From the NCBI GenBank assembly GCA_002315015.1, contig DCEX01000029.1, forward strand, positions 114,665 to 178,664: DNA of 64,000 bases. Direction: 5' to 3'. Made by a program: the position numbers and the translations under genes. Below are positions 19,224-29,200 of this stretch, in pieces; position 1 is the stretch's first letter, and every line of letters starts with the position of its first letter. This stretch comes from Faecalibacterium sp. UBA1819. Its GTDB lineage: Bacteria > Bacillota > Clostridia > Oscillospirales > Ruminococcaceae. The notes beneath the pieces are model-generated. The model was given only the letters and a program-made list of their open reading frames with translations. It was not told the DNA's origin and searched no databases.

Positions 19224-20369
19224 CTATCTCAATACATATTGGCGTCCCGGAAGTGCGCGAATCAGTCCGCACAGTTCCAGTTCTGTCAGCCCGGCCATCA
19301 CTTTGGCGGTGGGCATTCCTGTTTTTTCGCAAAGCACCGGCAGTGCTTGGGCCTGTGCGCTCATGGCACGATAAACAGCGGCGGCAGCTTCGGAAAGCTT
19401 CGGGATCTGCATCTCCTCATCGTCTGGTTCGTCTTTGGCAAGCGATGCTTCGCCCGCACTTTGCTGCGCTTCTTTAGGGCGCAAATCGTAAAAGCCCAAA
19501 ATATCCTCGCCGCAGACTGCCACCTGCGCCCCTTCTGCCAAAAGATGATTCGTTCCTTCGCTGAGGGGTGAAAAAATACTGCCCGGAACGGCAAACACAT
19601 CCCGCCCATATTCCAGCGCGGCGCTGACCGTGTTCATCGTACCCGACGCACGTTTTGCTTCCGCCACACAGATTCCCTGCGAAAGCCCGGCAATCAGCCG
19701 ATTGCGCTGCAAAAAGAAATCTTTGCGCGGCGGCATGTGGGGCGGATATTCCCCAATGACCAACCCATGTTCTTCGAGCAGGGTTTTCAGCTTTTTGTGG
19801 GCGCCGGGATAACAATGCTCATGGCCGAACGCAATACAGGCAACCGTCGGCGCTTCCTGCCGCAGGGCAATTTTGTGCGCCTCACTGTCCAGCCCACTTG
19901 CCAAACCGGAAATCAGCGCCACGCCCGCCTTAGCAAGCGGAGCGGCAATGCGCGCCGTTGCCTCCACGCCGTAGGCCGAGGGCCGCCTTGCCCCCACAAT
20001 GGCGAATGTAAAACAGCGCTGCAAAATGGTAATATCACCACGGTAGTAAAGCACGGGCGGCGGCGAAGGGATTTCACGCAAAAGTGCGGGATAATCGTCC
20101 TCGTCGTAGCAAACAATCGATACGCCGTTTTGCCGGCATTCATCCAAGCGCGCCACAAAGTCCTCGGGCTGCGTCATATGAAGATTGCGCAGTTGAGACG
20201 GATGCAAAATACAGGAAAGGTCCGTGGTGCGACACTCCTCAAACAGCATCTGCGGATGAGGATACATGCGCACAATATCGCCCGCTTGTACCGCCGCCGG
20301 GCCCAGCGCGTCGGCGAGCCACAGCCACAGCGCACGTTTTTCCTCCGGCGTTTGAAACCGCTTGTTCAT
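19224..20369 (-). CDS. dprA: DNA-processing protein DprA
   Basis: DprA loads RecA onto incoming single-stranded DNA during transformation. The 381-residue protein has an N-terminal SAM-like region, the Rossmann core (AIVGARRPSAYG, LISGLASGLDSEAHKIAL, GTMNTVSAALEYGRDVFAVPG) and a C-terminal winged helix ending ELCGLIRALPGRQYVLR. The ATG at 20367-20369 overlaps the stop of the upstream methyltransferase (ATGA) and has GGAGGG nine bases before it. A longer frame to 20402 was rejected on that basis. A terminator follows at 19105-19123. Confidence 0.95.
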   Translation of the reverse strand: MNKRFQTPEEKRALWLWLADALGPAAVQAGDIVRMYPHPQMLFEECRTTDLSCILHPSQLRNLHMTQPEDFVARLDECRQNGVSIVCYDEDDYPALLREIPSPPPVLYYRGDITILQRCFTFAIVGARRPSAYGVEATARIAAPLAKAGVALISGLASGLDSEAHKIALRQEAPTVACIAFGHEHCYPGAHKKLKTLLEEHGLVIGEYPPHMPPRKDFFLQRNRLIAGLSQGICVAEAKRASGTMNTVSAALEYGRDVFAVPGSIFSPLSEGTNHLLAEGAQVAVCGEDILGFYDLRPKEAQQSAGEASLAKDEPDDEEMQIPKLSEAAAAVYRAMSAQAQALPVLCEKTGMPTAKVMAGLTELELCGLIRALPGRQYVLR

Positions 20370-21151
20370 TGCGCTGCGCCCTCCAAGCTGCGGAAATGCC
20401 AAAGCAAAATGCTGCCCGCTACCGCCGCGTTGAGTGATTCGACATTGGGCATCATGGGAATGCGTACTGTGACATCCGCCAGCGCCACCGCCTCAGACGT
20501 GAGGCCGTTGCCCTCGTTGCCAATCAGCACCGCAAGGCCCGCATCCGTCAAAGCCGGGGCCTGTTCCAGCGAAACAGCACGCTCCAGCGCAGCGGCATAC
20601 AACGGAATGTTTACGGCTTTGAGCGCCTTTGCCAGTTCGCCCACATCGTCATAACAGGCATAGCCCAGCTTTGCCACCGCACCCATTCCGGCGCGCAGCA
20701 CCTTGGGCGAAAACCAATCGGCGCAATGGCTGCAAAGCAGCACACCCTCAAAGCCAAACGCCGAGGCACTGCGCAGCAAAGCGCCAAGGTTTGCCGGGTC
20801 CTGCACATGCTCCAGCGCTAAATACCGTCCGCCCGGGCGCAGGTGTTCGAGCGGGGCGGGGCGTTCAAACAGTGCAAACACGCCCTGCGTGGTTTTTGTG
20901 TCCGACAGCTTTTCGGCGACTGCGTCGGATATTTCAAACGTCTGCGCCGCAAGGGCTGTCAGCTCGGGATGCTCGGCAAGCATTTTCTCCGTGGCGTACA
21001 GTTCACGCGCGGGCAGATACTGCGCAATGTCGCGGCAAAGCCGCAGCCCCTCCGCTAAAAAGCACCCTGTTTCAGCACGTTCTTTTGCGCTGTCGCGCAA
21101 ACGGCACAGTGCTTTTACTTTTTCTGCCGTTCTGCTTTGTAATCTTTGCAC
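20366..21151 (-). CDS. TrmH/SpoU-family RNA 2'-O-methyltransferase
   Basis: The 261-residue SPOUT enzyme has an N-terminal substrate-binding region (RLRDSAKERAETGCFLAEGLRLCRDI) and a knotted methyltransferase domain: LALEHVQDPANLGALLRSA (motif 1), LAVLIGNEGNGLT (motif 2) and IPMMPNVESLNAAVAGSILL (motif 3). These are the RlmB/TrmH S-adenosylmethionine-binding motifs; the likely target is 23S rRNA, but the exact nucleotide cannot be inferred. It overlaps dprA by four bases and is probably cotranscribed with it. Confidence 0.88.
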   Translation of the reverse strand: MQRLQSRTAEKVKALCRLRDSAKERAETGCFLAEGLRLCRDIAQYLPARELYATEKMLAEHPELTALAAQTFEISDAVAEKLSDTKTTQGVFALFERPAPLEHLRPGGRYLALEHVQDPANLGALLRSASAFGFEGVLLCSHCADWFSPKVLRAGMGAVAKLGYACYDDVGELAKALKAVNIPLYAAALERAVSLEQAPALTDAGLAVLIGNEGNGLTSEAVALADVTVRIPMMPNVESLNAAVAGSILLWHFRSLEGAAQ

Positions 21152-21198
21152 CCCATGTCCCCCTTTATACTACTATGCGCCGCATAGGCGAAAAAAAA

Positions 21199-21236
21199 CA
21201 GCTTCTGCACAGCGGGGCAAACGCCGCTGCAAGCTG
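21199..21236 (-). terminator. Terminator after rplT
   Basis: On the minus strand a strong imperfect stem (CAGCTT...GCAGCGG with CCGCTG...AAGCTG) is followed by eight T residues. It closes the infC-rpmI-rplT operon. Confidence 0.8.
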
Positions 21237-21260
21237 TGTGCGGCACAAATTCCCCCATGC

Positions 21261-21298
21261 AAACATACGCCCGGGCAAACCTGCACGGGCGTATGTTT
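21261..21298. terminator. Second hairpin after rplT
   Basis: A perfect 13 bp stem (AAACATACGCCCG and its complement) has a 12-base loop, directly upstream of the strong terminator on the minus strand. The tail is weak; it may be an additional terminator or a 3' stability stem for the ribosomal protein mRNA. Confidence 0.5.
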
Positions 21299-21357
21299 CT
21301 TGCTTTTATTGCTGTACAAAAAAGCTGCCTGCATCGTCCGTTAAAACGAAACAATGC

Positions 21358-21717
21358 TTATTTTGCAATGGCATTCTTGGCAGTTTCTACCAAAGCATTG
21401 AAGCTGGCAGCATCGTTGATTGCCATCTCAGACAGCATTTTGCGGTTCAGCTCGATGCCGCTCTTCTTCAAACCGTTCATGAAAGCGGAATAGCTGATGC
21501 CCTGTGCGCGGCAGCCTGCATTGATGCGGGTGATCCACAGCTTGCGGAAATCGCGCTTTTTGTGCTTGCGGCCGATGAAAGCGTAGTTACCGCTCTTCAT
21601 GACCTGCTGTTTGGCCATTTTAAAGTGTTTGGACTTGCTGCCGTAGTAACCTTTCGCCAGCTTCAAAGTCTTTTTTCTTCTTTTACGCGTCATCATTGCG
21701 CCTTTGATACGAGCCAT
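21358..21717 (-). CDS. rplT: 50S ribosomal protein L20
   Basis: The 119-residue basic protein [20 protein letters not shown]...[12 protein letters not shown] is a full-length L20, an early 23S rRNA assembly protein. In Firmicutes L20 also binds the leader of its own operon to repress it, which fits the attenuator seen upstream of infC. It is the last gene of infC-rpmI-rplT, 112 bases after rpmI. Confidence 0.97.
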   Translation of the reverse strand: MARIKGAMMTRKRRKKTLKLAKGYYGSKSKHFKMAKQQVMKSGNYAFIGRKHKKRDFRKLWITRINAGCRAQGISYSAFMNGLKKSGIELNRKMLSEMAINDAASFNALVETAKNAIAK

Positions 21718-21829
21718 ATTATAATCTCTCCTTAACTGTTATCTGTCATAAAATTTCCCGCCGAATGCGGCGGCTTCATGGACGGAACACGCGCCTTGGC
21801 GCGGCTCCATCGCCTTTCGCCATCAAAAA

Positions 21830-22033
21830 TTAGGCGTAGGGCAGCATACGCTTCACAGCAGCTGCGTTCGTCTTGTCTGCATAGGAAGACTTGCGATAGC
21901 CGCGTTTCAGCTTTGTGGATTTCTTGGTCAGAATATGGCTGCGGAAAGCGTGGCCGCGTTTCACTTTGCCGTTCTTCGTCAGTTTAAAGCGTTTTTTCGC
22001 GCCGGAATGAGTTTTGATTTTGTACTTAGCCAT
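21830..22033 (-). CDS. rpmI: 50S ribosomal protein L35
   Basis: The 67-residue protein [20 protein letters not shown]...RMLPYA matches bacterial L35 in length and in the [11 protein letters not shown] signature. It lies 13 bases after infC and before rplT, in the conserved order. Confidence 0.97.
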   Translation of the reverse strand: MAKYKIKTHSGAKKRFKLTKNGKVKRGHAFRSHILTKKSTKLKRGYRKSSYADKTNAAAVKRMLPYA

Positions 22034-22046
22034 TTTTATTTCCTCC

Positions 22047-22574
22047 TCAATTTTGCTTCGCCGGGGCAGGGGCTAAAAACATTTGCATGCTGCGCCCCTC
22101 AAGTTTGGGCTGCTTTTCCACGGTCGCACTGCCCTCTAAGGCTGCTGCAAAGCGCTTGTGAACTTCAAGGCCCAGGTTGCTGTGCGCCATTTCGCGGCCA
22201 CGGAACCGAATGGAAACCTTAACCTTATCACCCTTTGCCAGAAACTTTGCAGCCTGGTTCACCTTGGTATTGAAGTCGTTGGTGTCGATATTCAAAGACA
22301 GGCGAATCTCCTTGATGTCAACGGTTTTCTGGTTCTTTTTTGCTTCCTTGTCGCGCTTTTGCATCTCGAAGCGATATTTGCCGTAGTCGAGAATTTTGCA
22401 TACAGGCGGCTGAGCCTGCGGAGCGATCTTGACAAGGTCAAGATTTTTCTCTTCTGCGCGGCGCAAAGCGTCCCGAACCGACAGAATGCCCAGCTGGCTT
22501 CCGTCCGCATCAATCACGCGCACCTCTTTGTCACGAATATCTTCGTTGATTTCCAGTTCTTTTTTGCCGCTAAT
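22047..22574 (-). CDS. infC: Translation initiation factor IF-3, AUU start
   Basis: IF-3 keeps subunits apart and checks the initiator codon. The 175-residue protein reads [21 protein letters not shown] (N domain), then a helical linker and the C domain ([37 protein letters not shown]). No ATG, GTG or TTG stands at the expected place. The codon at 22572-22574 is ATT with GGAGG nine bases upstream, which is the well-known infC AUU start used for autoregulation. The frame happens to extend to an ATG at 22646, but that would run through the ribosome binding site and the attenuator hairpin. Confidence 0.95.
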   Translation of the reverse strand: MSGKKELEINEDIRDKEVRVIDADGSQLGILSVRDALRRAEEKNLDLVKIAPQAQPPVCKILDYGKYRFEMQKRDKEAKKNQKTVDIKEIRLSLNIDTNDFNTKVNQAAKFLAKGDKVKVSIRFRGREMAHSNLGLEVHKRFAAALEGSATVEKQPKLEGRSMQMFLAPAPAKQN

Positions 22575-22744
22575 CGTAAAGCACCTCCAAAATAATCTAT
22601 CGAAACAAAAAATACGGCTGCCGTGAAGGCAGCCGCAATGACACACGAAATATCCCCTTTACTTTGGGAAAGCTTGCACGATAAACCCGCCGCCTCAGGG
22701 GCGATCAAGGTGAGCCGGCTGCCAGCCGGAGCTACTTTGTTTGC
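22575..22744 (-). promoter_or_regulatory. Leader of infC-rpmI-rplT with transcription attenuator (L20 leader type)
   Basis: About 170 untranslated bases lie between the promoter at 22751-22779 and the infC start. On the minus strand they end in the hairpin at 22615-22635 followed by a T-rich run, just before the infC ribosome binding site. In Bacillus and relatives the same position holds the L20-binding leader that causes premature termination. The promoter and terminator are visible; that L20 binds here is inferred from family knowledge. Confidence 0.7.
22615..22635 (-). terminator. Attenuator terminator upstream of infC
   Basis: CGGCTGCC and GGCAGCCG form a perfect 8 bp stem with a 5-base loop; on the minus strand it is followed by TATTTTTTG. 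It sits 41 bases before the AUU start of infC, inside the leader. Confidence 0.85.
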
Positions 22745-22750
22745 TCTGTT

Positions 22751-22779
22751 ATTCTAGCGCACTTTTCATCATTTGTCAA
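22751..22779 (-). promoter_or_regulatory. Sigma-A promoter of infC-rpmI-rplT
   Basis: On the minus strand TTGACA (22774-22779) and TAGAAT (22751-22756) are separated by 17 bases. It overlaps the end region of addA by a few bases upstream and drives the leader and operon. Confidence 0.85.
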
Positions 22780-22786
22780 GCATTTT

Positions 22787-25700
22787 TTATTCGATGGGCA
22801 CATCAATTTCCTGCGAGAGATGCAGGGAATAAATCGTACACTTTTTGACCGGCAGGGAAAGCTTTTTTTCCAAAGCCGCTCGGTACAGCAAAACCTGCCG
22901 GCGGTATTTTTCCCGCAGCATTTCGCCGTCGCGCACATGGTCGGTTTTGTAATCCACAATTTCCATCCCATCTTCAAACACCAGCACCGCGTCGGCAATG
23001 CCCTGCACTGCCACAGGGCGGTGCGCAAAGCGCTCGTCCAAATCCGGCTGCACGTATTTTGCCGGTACTGCGGTGAAAAAGGCGTACTCACGCAGCAGCT
23101 TTTTTGCACTGCACATCCGCGCACATACCGCTGAATGCAAAAACGCTTCCAGCGCCGCGCGGTCGGCATGACGCACGGTGTGTTCCGTCAGCCAGCCGCC
23201 CTCGCGTAAGCGCTCCAGCTCGCCGTTTAAATCTTCACGCGCCTGTTCAAAGTCCGCAAACTGCAAAACCGTGTGCATCGCCGTGCCGCGCTCTGCCGCC
23301 GTCATTTTTTCTTTTTGCAAAAACGCCGGGCGCTGCAGCTGCTCGGCATAGCCGCCGTGCGTCAATTCCGAAACGCTCAGTTTCACCGGCAAACTTGCCA
23401 GCGCTTCGCCGGGATACTTTGCCGCAAAATTTTTCATCAGCGTTTGATACAGCGCTTCGTCCGGTTCGGCACGTCCTTGCGCCTCCTGTGCGGGCAATTC
23501 TTCCTGCGCCTCCCCGCTTTCACCAAAGCTTGCAGTCACGCTGCCCTCGGCGGCAATCAGCGGCAGACCGGCCGCCCCCGCACGCTTTCGCAGACTGTGT
23601 GCATCCGGGTGCAGCAAAGCCGCCATGCAGAGCCAGTCAGCAAAGCAGGAGGCATTTTGCGTTACGTACGGCACGGCACCACCCTGCCCCTCCAGCCGCA
23701 GCGCCAACTTTGACAAATAGCTTTCCGGGCGTTTGACCGCCGCCGAAACAAACAGCTTATCGCGTGCGCGCGTCAGGGCAACGTACAAAATACGCATTTC
23801 CTCACTGATGGTTTCCTGCTTTTGCAGCAAACGCACAGCGCGCTGAGGCACCGTGGAAAACAGCCCGCCCTCTTGACGCAAAGCAAGCCCCACGCCCAGC
23901 TCCGGGTGAAACACCACAGGCTGATAAGCGTCGCGCATATAAAATTTCCGTCCGCATTCCGCCAAAAATACCACGGGAAATTCCAGCCCTTTGGAGCGAT
24001 GAATGGTCATAATCGACACACTGCCCTGTGCCAGCACGGGCGGCGCGCTTGCCACGGGAGCGCCGCTTTCCAGCACATGGTCTACCGTGCGCAGAAACGC
24101 CGCCAGCCCATTCTCCCCTGCTGTGCGGGCAAAGGCGGTGAAAGCCCGCAGGTTTTCACGCCGCACCGCGCCGTTTTCCATGGCGCCAACTGCCGCAAAA
24201 TAATGGGTGCGCGCCAAAATTTCCTCGCACAAAATATCCACCGGCTCCGTTGCCGCCAAACGGCGCAGCGTGTGCAAAAGTGCGGCCAAGCGCTGCATTC
24301 TCTCGTCCTCACTTTGCAGCAGTGCGCCATAGAGCGACGTTTCAGGGCTTGCCAAGCGCAAAGCCGCCAAATCATCGGGCAAAAAGCCAAACATAGGCGA
24401 CAGCATCGCACCCGCCAGCGCCACGTCCTTGGCAGGGTTGTCAATCACACGAAGCAGACAAAGCAAAGGCGCAGCCTCCGTGCTGGAAATGGGGTCTTCC
24501 CCCGCATCGGCACAGGCAGGAACGCCGCAAAGAGTCATGGCCGTTTCGTAAGCGTTAAAGCGGCCGCGCGAACGCAGCAAAATACAAAAGTCACCAAAAT
24601 TGCACGGGCGTGTCGTCCCGCCCTTTTCGCGCACCAAAAAGCCTTCACTCACCATTTGCACAATGCGCCGGGCAATCATCTGCGCGTCGCCCGGCTCGTC
24701 GCTGTCATCGTCTTCTGCTAACAGCACTTCCATCGCGCCGCCGTCATAACCATCGCAAATGCCCGCGTGCAGGGCTTCGTCCCCTTCATAGGCAACGCCG
24801 CCGACCGCGCGGCTCATAATGGTGCGAAACACGTCATTGATTGCCCCAATGACATTTTGAGCGCTGCGGAAATTATTCGCCAGCGTGATGGTCATGGGGT
24901 GCGTACCGTCCGGCTGATAAGGGGCAAAGGCATCCTTTTTCTGCAAAAAGCTGCGCGGGTCTGCCATGCGGAAGCGGTAAATGCTTTGCTTCACGTCGCC
25001 CACAAAAAAGAGGTTCGATTCGTCATCATTCGCAAGACAGCGGTAAAGCTGTGCCTGAATGGTGTTGGTGTCCTGATATTCGTCCACCATGACCGCGTCA
25101 TACCGTGCCGCCACCTGACGCGCGATTGCCGTTTTCTCTCCGCTTTCATCGCACAGCAAGCGCAGAGCCAAATGCTCAAAATCGCTGTATTCGAGCGCCT
25201 TTTCCTCCATTTTCGCCTGATAAAACAGCGTTTCAAAGCGCTTTGCGGCGCGTGCCAGAGCGCGAAGCAAAGGGGCAATGCGCGCACGGTCGGCGGCAAA
25301 TTCTTCTTCGGTGCAGAAAAAGACATCCTCCTGCAAGCCGTCCAGAATTTCCTTTGCCTCCTTGCGCAGGGTTTTCACCGCTTCTTTTGCGCCTTCGTCC
25401 GCCCCTTTTACCGCACGCAGCCGGGCGGGTGCGTAACTTTGCGCCTGAACGGCGGCGCTGTCCCACCGGCCTTGATCGACCAGCTCTTTCAGCGCAATGA
25501 CAAAGGCCATGTCCTCCTCCAGCGCAGGAAGGTAGCCTTTTTCCAACGCTTCATCGTCACGGCACAGCGCAGCGGCATTTTTTAAAATGGCCATTGCGCT
25601 GTCCACCGCATCGGCGGCATGACGCAGCAGGGTCTTTCCCCAAAGCGTGCCGCCCAGCGGCTCGTCTGATTCATATTGGCGGCAAAAAGCCTCCATGGCG

Positions 25701-26263
25701 GCGTGCGGGTTCGGCAGCGTGCGCAGAAAGTCGTAAAACGCCAGTACGCTGGAAGCGGCAAACTCATCGGTGCGCGCTTTTCCGTAGAGCGATGCAAAGG
25801 CCGTGAAATCGCCATCCTCATACATTTCTTCCATCGTCTGCGCCAGTGCGGATTGGCGCAGAGAATGGCTGAGTGCATCTTCCGCCAAAGTGAAATCCGG
25901 CGGCAAATCCAGCTGTGCAAAGCAGCGTTTTAACAGCTGCATACAAAAAGCGTCAATCGTGCCAATATCGGCACGGCCCAAGAGCAGTTTTTGACGGCGC
26001 AGCCACACGTCGCCCGGCCGCTTTGCCATTTCCTCGGTCAAGCGCACGGCAATGCGGGCGCGAAGCTCCTGCGCCGCCGCTCGGGTAAACGTGACAATCA
26101 GCAGCCGGTCTGCCGAAACCGGTGCATGGGCATCGCAAATCAGCTGCACGGCACGTTCTACCAGTACCGCGGTTTTTCCGCTGCCCGCCGCCGCGCTCAC
26201 CAGCAACGTGCCGCCGCGGTCTTCAATGGCCGCACGTTGGGCTGGAGTCCATCCCATTGCCAT
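22787..26263 (-). CDS. addA: AddAB recombination helicase-nuclease, subunit AddA
   Basis: AddA is the UvrD-like helicase and one of two nucleases of the AddAB complex, which resects double-strand breaks for RecA. The 1158-residue protein has Walker A LVSAAAGSGKTAVLVERA near residue 21, VMVDEYQDTNTIQ (motif II), RSKGLEFPVVFLAECGR (motif V) and LYVALTRARDKLF (motif VI). The C-terminal nuclease shows QGIADAVLVFEDGMEIVDYK with the RecB-type GxxD...DYK residues. Its ATG shares one base with the addB stop (TAATG), so translation is probably coupled. A second ATG lies two codons later. Confidence 0.96.
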   Translation of the reverse strand: MAMGWTPAQRAAIEDRGGTLLVSAAAGSGKTAVLVERAVQLICDAHAPVSADRLLIVTFTRAAAQELRARIAVRLTEEMAKRPGDVWLRRQKLLLGRADIGTIDAFCMQLLKRCFAQLDLPPDFTLAEDALSHSLRQSALAQTMEEMYEDGDFTAFASLYGKARTDEFAASSVLAFYDFLRTLPNPHAAMEAFCRQYESDEPLGGTLWGKTLLRHAADAVDSAMAILKNAAALCRDDEALEKGYLPALEEDMAFVIALKELVDQGRWDSAAVQAQSYAPARLRAVKGADEGAKEAVKTLRKEAKEILDGLQEDVFFCTEEEFAADRARIAPLLRALARAAKRFETLFYQAKMEEKALEYSDFEHLALRLLCDESGEKTAIARQVAARYDAVMVDEYQDTNTIQAQLYRCLANDDESNLFFVGDVKQSIYRFRMADPRSFLQKKDAFAPYQPDGTHPMTITLANNFRSAQNVIGAINDVFRTIMSRAVGGVAYEGDEALHAGICDGYDGGAMEVLLAEDDDSDEPGDAQMIARRIVQMVSEGFLVREKGGTTRPCNFGDFCILLRSRGRFNAYETAMTLCGVPACADAGEDPISSTEAAPLLCLLRVIDNPAKDVALAGAMLSPMFGFLPDDLAALRLASPETSLYGALLQSEDERMQRLAALLHTLRRLAATEPVDILCEEILARTHYFAAVGAMENGAVRRENLRAFTAFARTAGENGLAAFLRTVDHVLESGAPVASAPPVLAQGSVSIMTIHRSKGLEFPVVFLAECGRKFYMRDAYQPVVFHPELGVGLALRQEGGLFSTVPQRAVRLLQKQETISEEMRILYVALTRARDKLFVSAAVKRPESYLSKLALRLEGQGGAVPYVTQNASCFADWLCMAALLHPDAHSLRKRAGAAGLPLIAAEGSVTASFGESGEAQEELPAQEAQGRAEPDEALYQTLMKNFAAKYPGEALASLPVKLSVSELTHGGYAEQLQRPAFLQKEKMTAAERGTAMHTVLQFADFEQAREDLNGELERLREGGWLTEHTVRHADRAALEAFLHSAVCARMCSAKKLLREYAFFTAVPAKYVQPDLDERFAHRPVAVQGIADAVLVFEDGMEIVDYKTDHVRDGEMLREKYRRQVLLYRAALEKKLSLPVKKCTIYSLHLSQEIDVPIE

Positions 26264-29200
26264 TACTCACGCCCCCTTTCCGTTTCGTTCTTTTCTTCTT
26301 CCGTCGGCTCAAAAACATCCTTCGGCGCACCGGCTTCCCGCTCGTTTCTGCCGTCCTCATGGCGGCACACACAGCGGTAGTCGCAGTACTCACACGGAAG
26401 CTTGCCGCCGCTTTTCAATGGCATTGCGTCAATTTCGCCGCGGTACAGCGCCTCGGCCATCTCCACCACCAGCGCATTGATATGCTGTTCAATTTTGCCG
26501 AGCTTTTCCAGCGTCGCCAGCTTTTGCCCGGCGCGGGGGCGTCCGTCCTTGCCGAACGTACACGGCACAAACAAGCCGCTTGCCTCTTTGTCCATGCCGC
26601 GCAGCACCACTTCATCGTTGAGTATCAGCCCATCCACTTCATAGACAGGCGCTTTTGCCGCTTCCGAGCGGGTCGTTTGGCGCGGGGCGGGGTCGCCCGA
26701 AAGATATAAAACGCCCGCCGCCACCGGGTTGTGCAAGCCGAGCGCCTCGCCGTGACACAGCGTAAACAAATAAAACAGCATTTGCGTATTCAAGCCGCAA
26801 TAAACATCTTCCAAACTAAACTTCTTTGTGCCTGTTTTGTAGTCCATCACGCGCACATAGTCGCGCCCTTCGCGGTGCATCACGTCCACACGGTCAATTT
26901 GCCCCACCACGGAAATTTCTACGCCATCCGGTGTTTTCAGCGTCAGCGGCGCAATACCGTCCGGCCCGCCGATGCTTTGTTCCATGGCGATGGGGTGAAA
27001 CGCACTTTGCCTTTGTTCTTCCTGCAAATAAGAAAGCAAGCGCAGCACCGCGCGTTCCAGCCGTTCAATCAGGTAGGCAAACCGGCGCGAAGCGTCGGGC
27101 ATATTCTCCTCGACATAACGGCGCACCAGCGCTTTTGTGGCTTCCTGCAATTCCTGCTCAGAAAGCCCGGCAAAGCCTTCGCCATATTGCTTGAACACCT
27201 GCTCCAAAACATAGTGAATGAGCGTGCCGCTTTCCAGCGGGGAAAGCTCGGCGCGGCGGCGGGGGCGAATTTTGAGTACATATTGCAGAAAATAGGCAAA
27301 ACGACAGCGGTAATACTGCTCCACGCGCGTGGGAGAAAGCCGCACGCTTCGCCCCAACAGCCGCCGCATCAAAGCGGCATCTTTTACAGCAAACGCACTT
27401 TGCTGCGCGGCATTGTCCATTGCTTCAAGGGCTTCGTGTGCAGTTTTGCTCTCGGCAAGCGCCTTGCGCAGTGCGGAGGTCTGGGGGGTGTCCTCACGAT
27501 AGCACATACCGTACAAGTCCAGCGCCGCCGCCGGAGTCATCGCCTTTTGCGCCGCCGTGAGTGCATCCGCATCTGGGGTCAGCGCGCGCACCAGCGGCTC
27601 GAGCGCCGAGGTCATCGGAACGCCGCCGCTTTCCGGGGAAAGACAGCTCAAATACAGCCGTTCGGAAGGCGCTGTCAGCGCCCGATAGAAAAACATTTTT
27701 TCCAGCAAAGTGCGGTTTTCATAAGCGCCGGGCATCTGCACGCCGCTTTGCACCAGCAATTCGCGGTCGGCATGGGTTAAAAGGCCGCTTGCGCCCACGC
27801 TTTTGGGGAACGCACCCTCGTTCAGCCCCAGCACAAAACAAACCTTGGGGCTGTTTAAGCGCATTCGGTCCGCTGTTGTGAACATCACGGCATCCTGTGT
27901 TTCCGGCACTTGTCCGATGTCCGTGCTGCGCAGCAACAGCGCAAACAATTCTTCATATTCTGAGGGGGTGATATCATCGTCGCCCAAAAGCTCCTCCATT
28001 TGGTCGAGCAGACCGACCACTAAATTCCACGCCCGCACGGCGCTGTGCGCACGCAGCACATCGCCCTCCTGTTCCAGCTCCTGTGCCAGCGCCCCGACAA
28101 TTTCCGGCGCGCCGAACGCTTCTAACAGCAGGTACAGCCCGCGCGAAATGCCTTGTGCCCCAGCCCGCTTCGACGTTTGCAAAAAAGTTTCCAGCGGGCG
28201 CAAAATGGTTTGGCGCATGTTCTCCAGCTGTTCCAGCGCGGCACGGCTGTCATCGTCCCACTGCGCCCCAAAGCCGTCGGGATGGTTGACAAACGGCTCT
28301 CTCCAATCGGCGGCTTTCAGCTGCCACACATAGGCGTACTCCTCTAAATCCGCCGTCTGCCGGGGCGTAAAGCCGCACAAATCGCTTTTCAGTAAACGCA
28401 AAATGCGCTCGCTCGAAAGTCCGCTTGACAAAATGGAAAGTGCGCTCAGCAAAAACGAGGCGGCCGCCGTGTGTTCCATGGTGACGGGTGCATCGGTAAA
28501 ATACGGAATCTCCGCCAGGGAAAACTCGTAGGCAGCCGCCGCTTCATAAGCTGGCATCTCGCGGCAAATCACCGCAATGTCGCGGTAGGAATAACCTTCT
28601 TCGCGCACCAAAACGGCAATCCTTGCCGCCGTTTGCTTGCATTCGTCATATACGCCTTGCGCCGGGGTGAAAAAGACGCAGCCTTTTTCCCCTTCATAGC
28701 TCTCCTCGTCTTCTCCGTCCAGCGCCAAAAGCTGTGCCGCGGCGTACAGCTCGGGCGCACCTTCATGGCGAAAGTCGCGCGTTAAATAAACCGGTGCTGC
28801 CACGCTGACTCCCTCGCCGGAAGCCAGACGGCGCAAGCGCTGTGCCGTTTGACGCACGGCGCTGAACAACCCCATGCCCTCCTGCGTTTCGGTTAAGCTG
28901 TCACAGCACAAGCTCACCACGCAGCGTTCGGCGTGCATCAACCGGCGCATTAGCTCATATTGCGGGGCAGTGAAGCCGTCAAAATTATCCACAAATACCG
29001 CGACTTGGGCGCACCAGTTTTCCCCCAGTTTTTGCGCCGCTGTGGTTAAGCGGTCGGCGGGGTCCATCGCGCTTTTGGCAATCACTTGCTCATATGCGGC
29101 ATACAAAAGCCCCAAGTCGCGCATTTTCTCGCGTTCTTCCTCCGGCGCTTGTGTAATGGCCAAAAGCGCCTCCGGCGTTGCGCCGGCAATTTTCAGTTCT

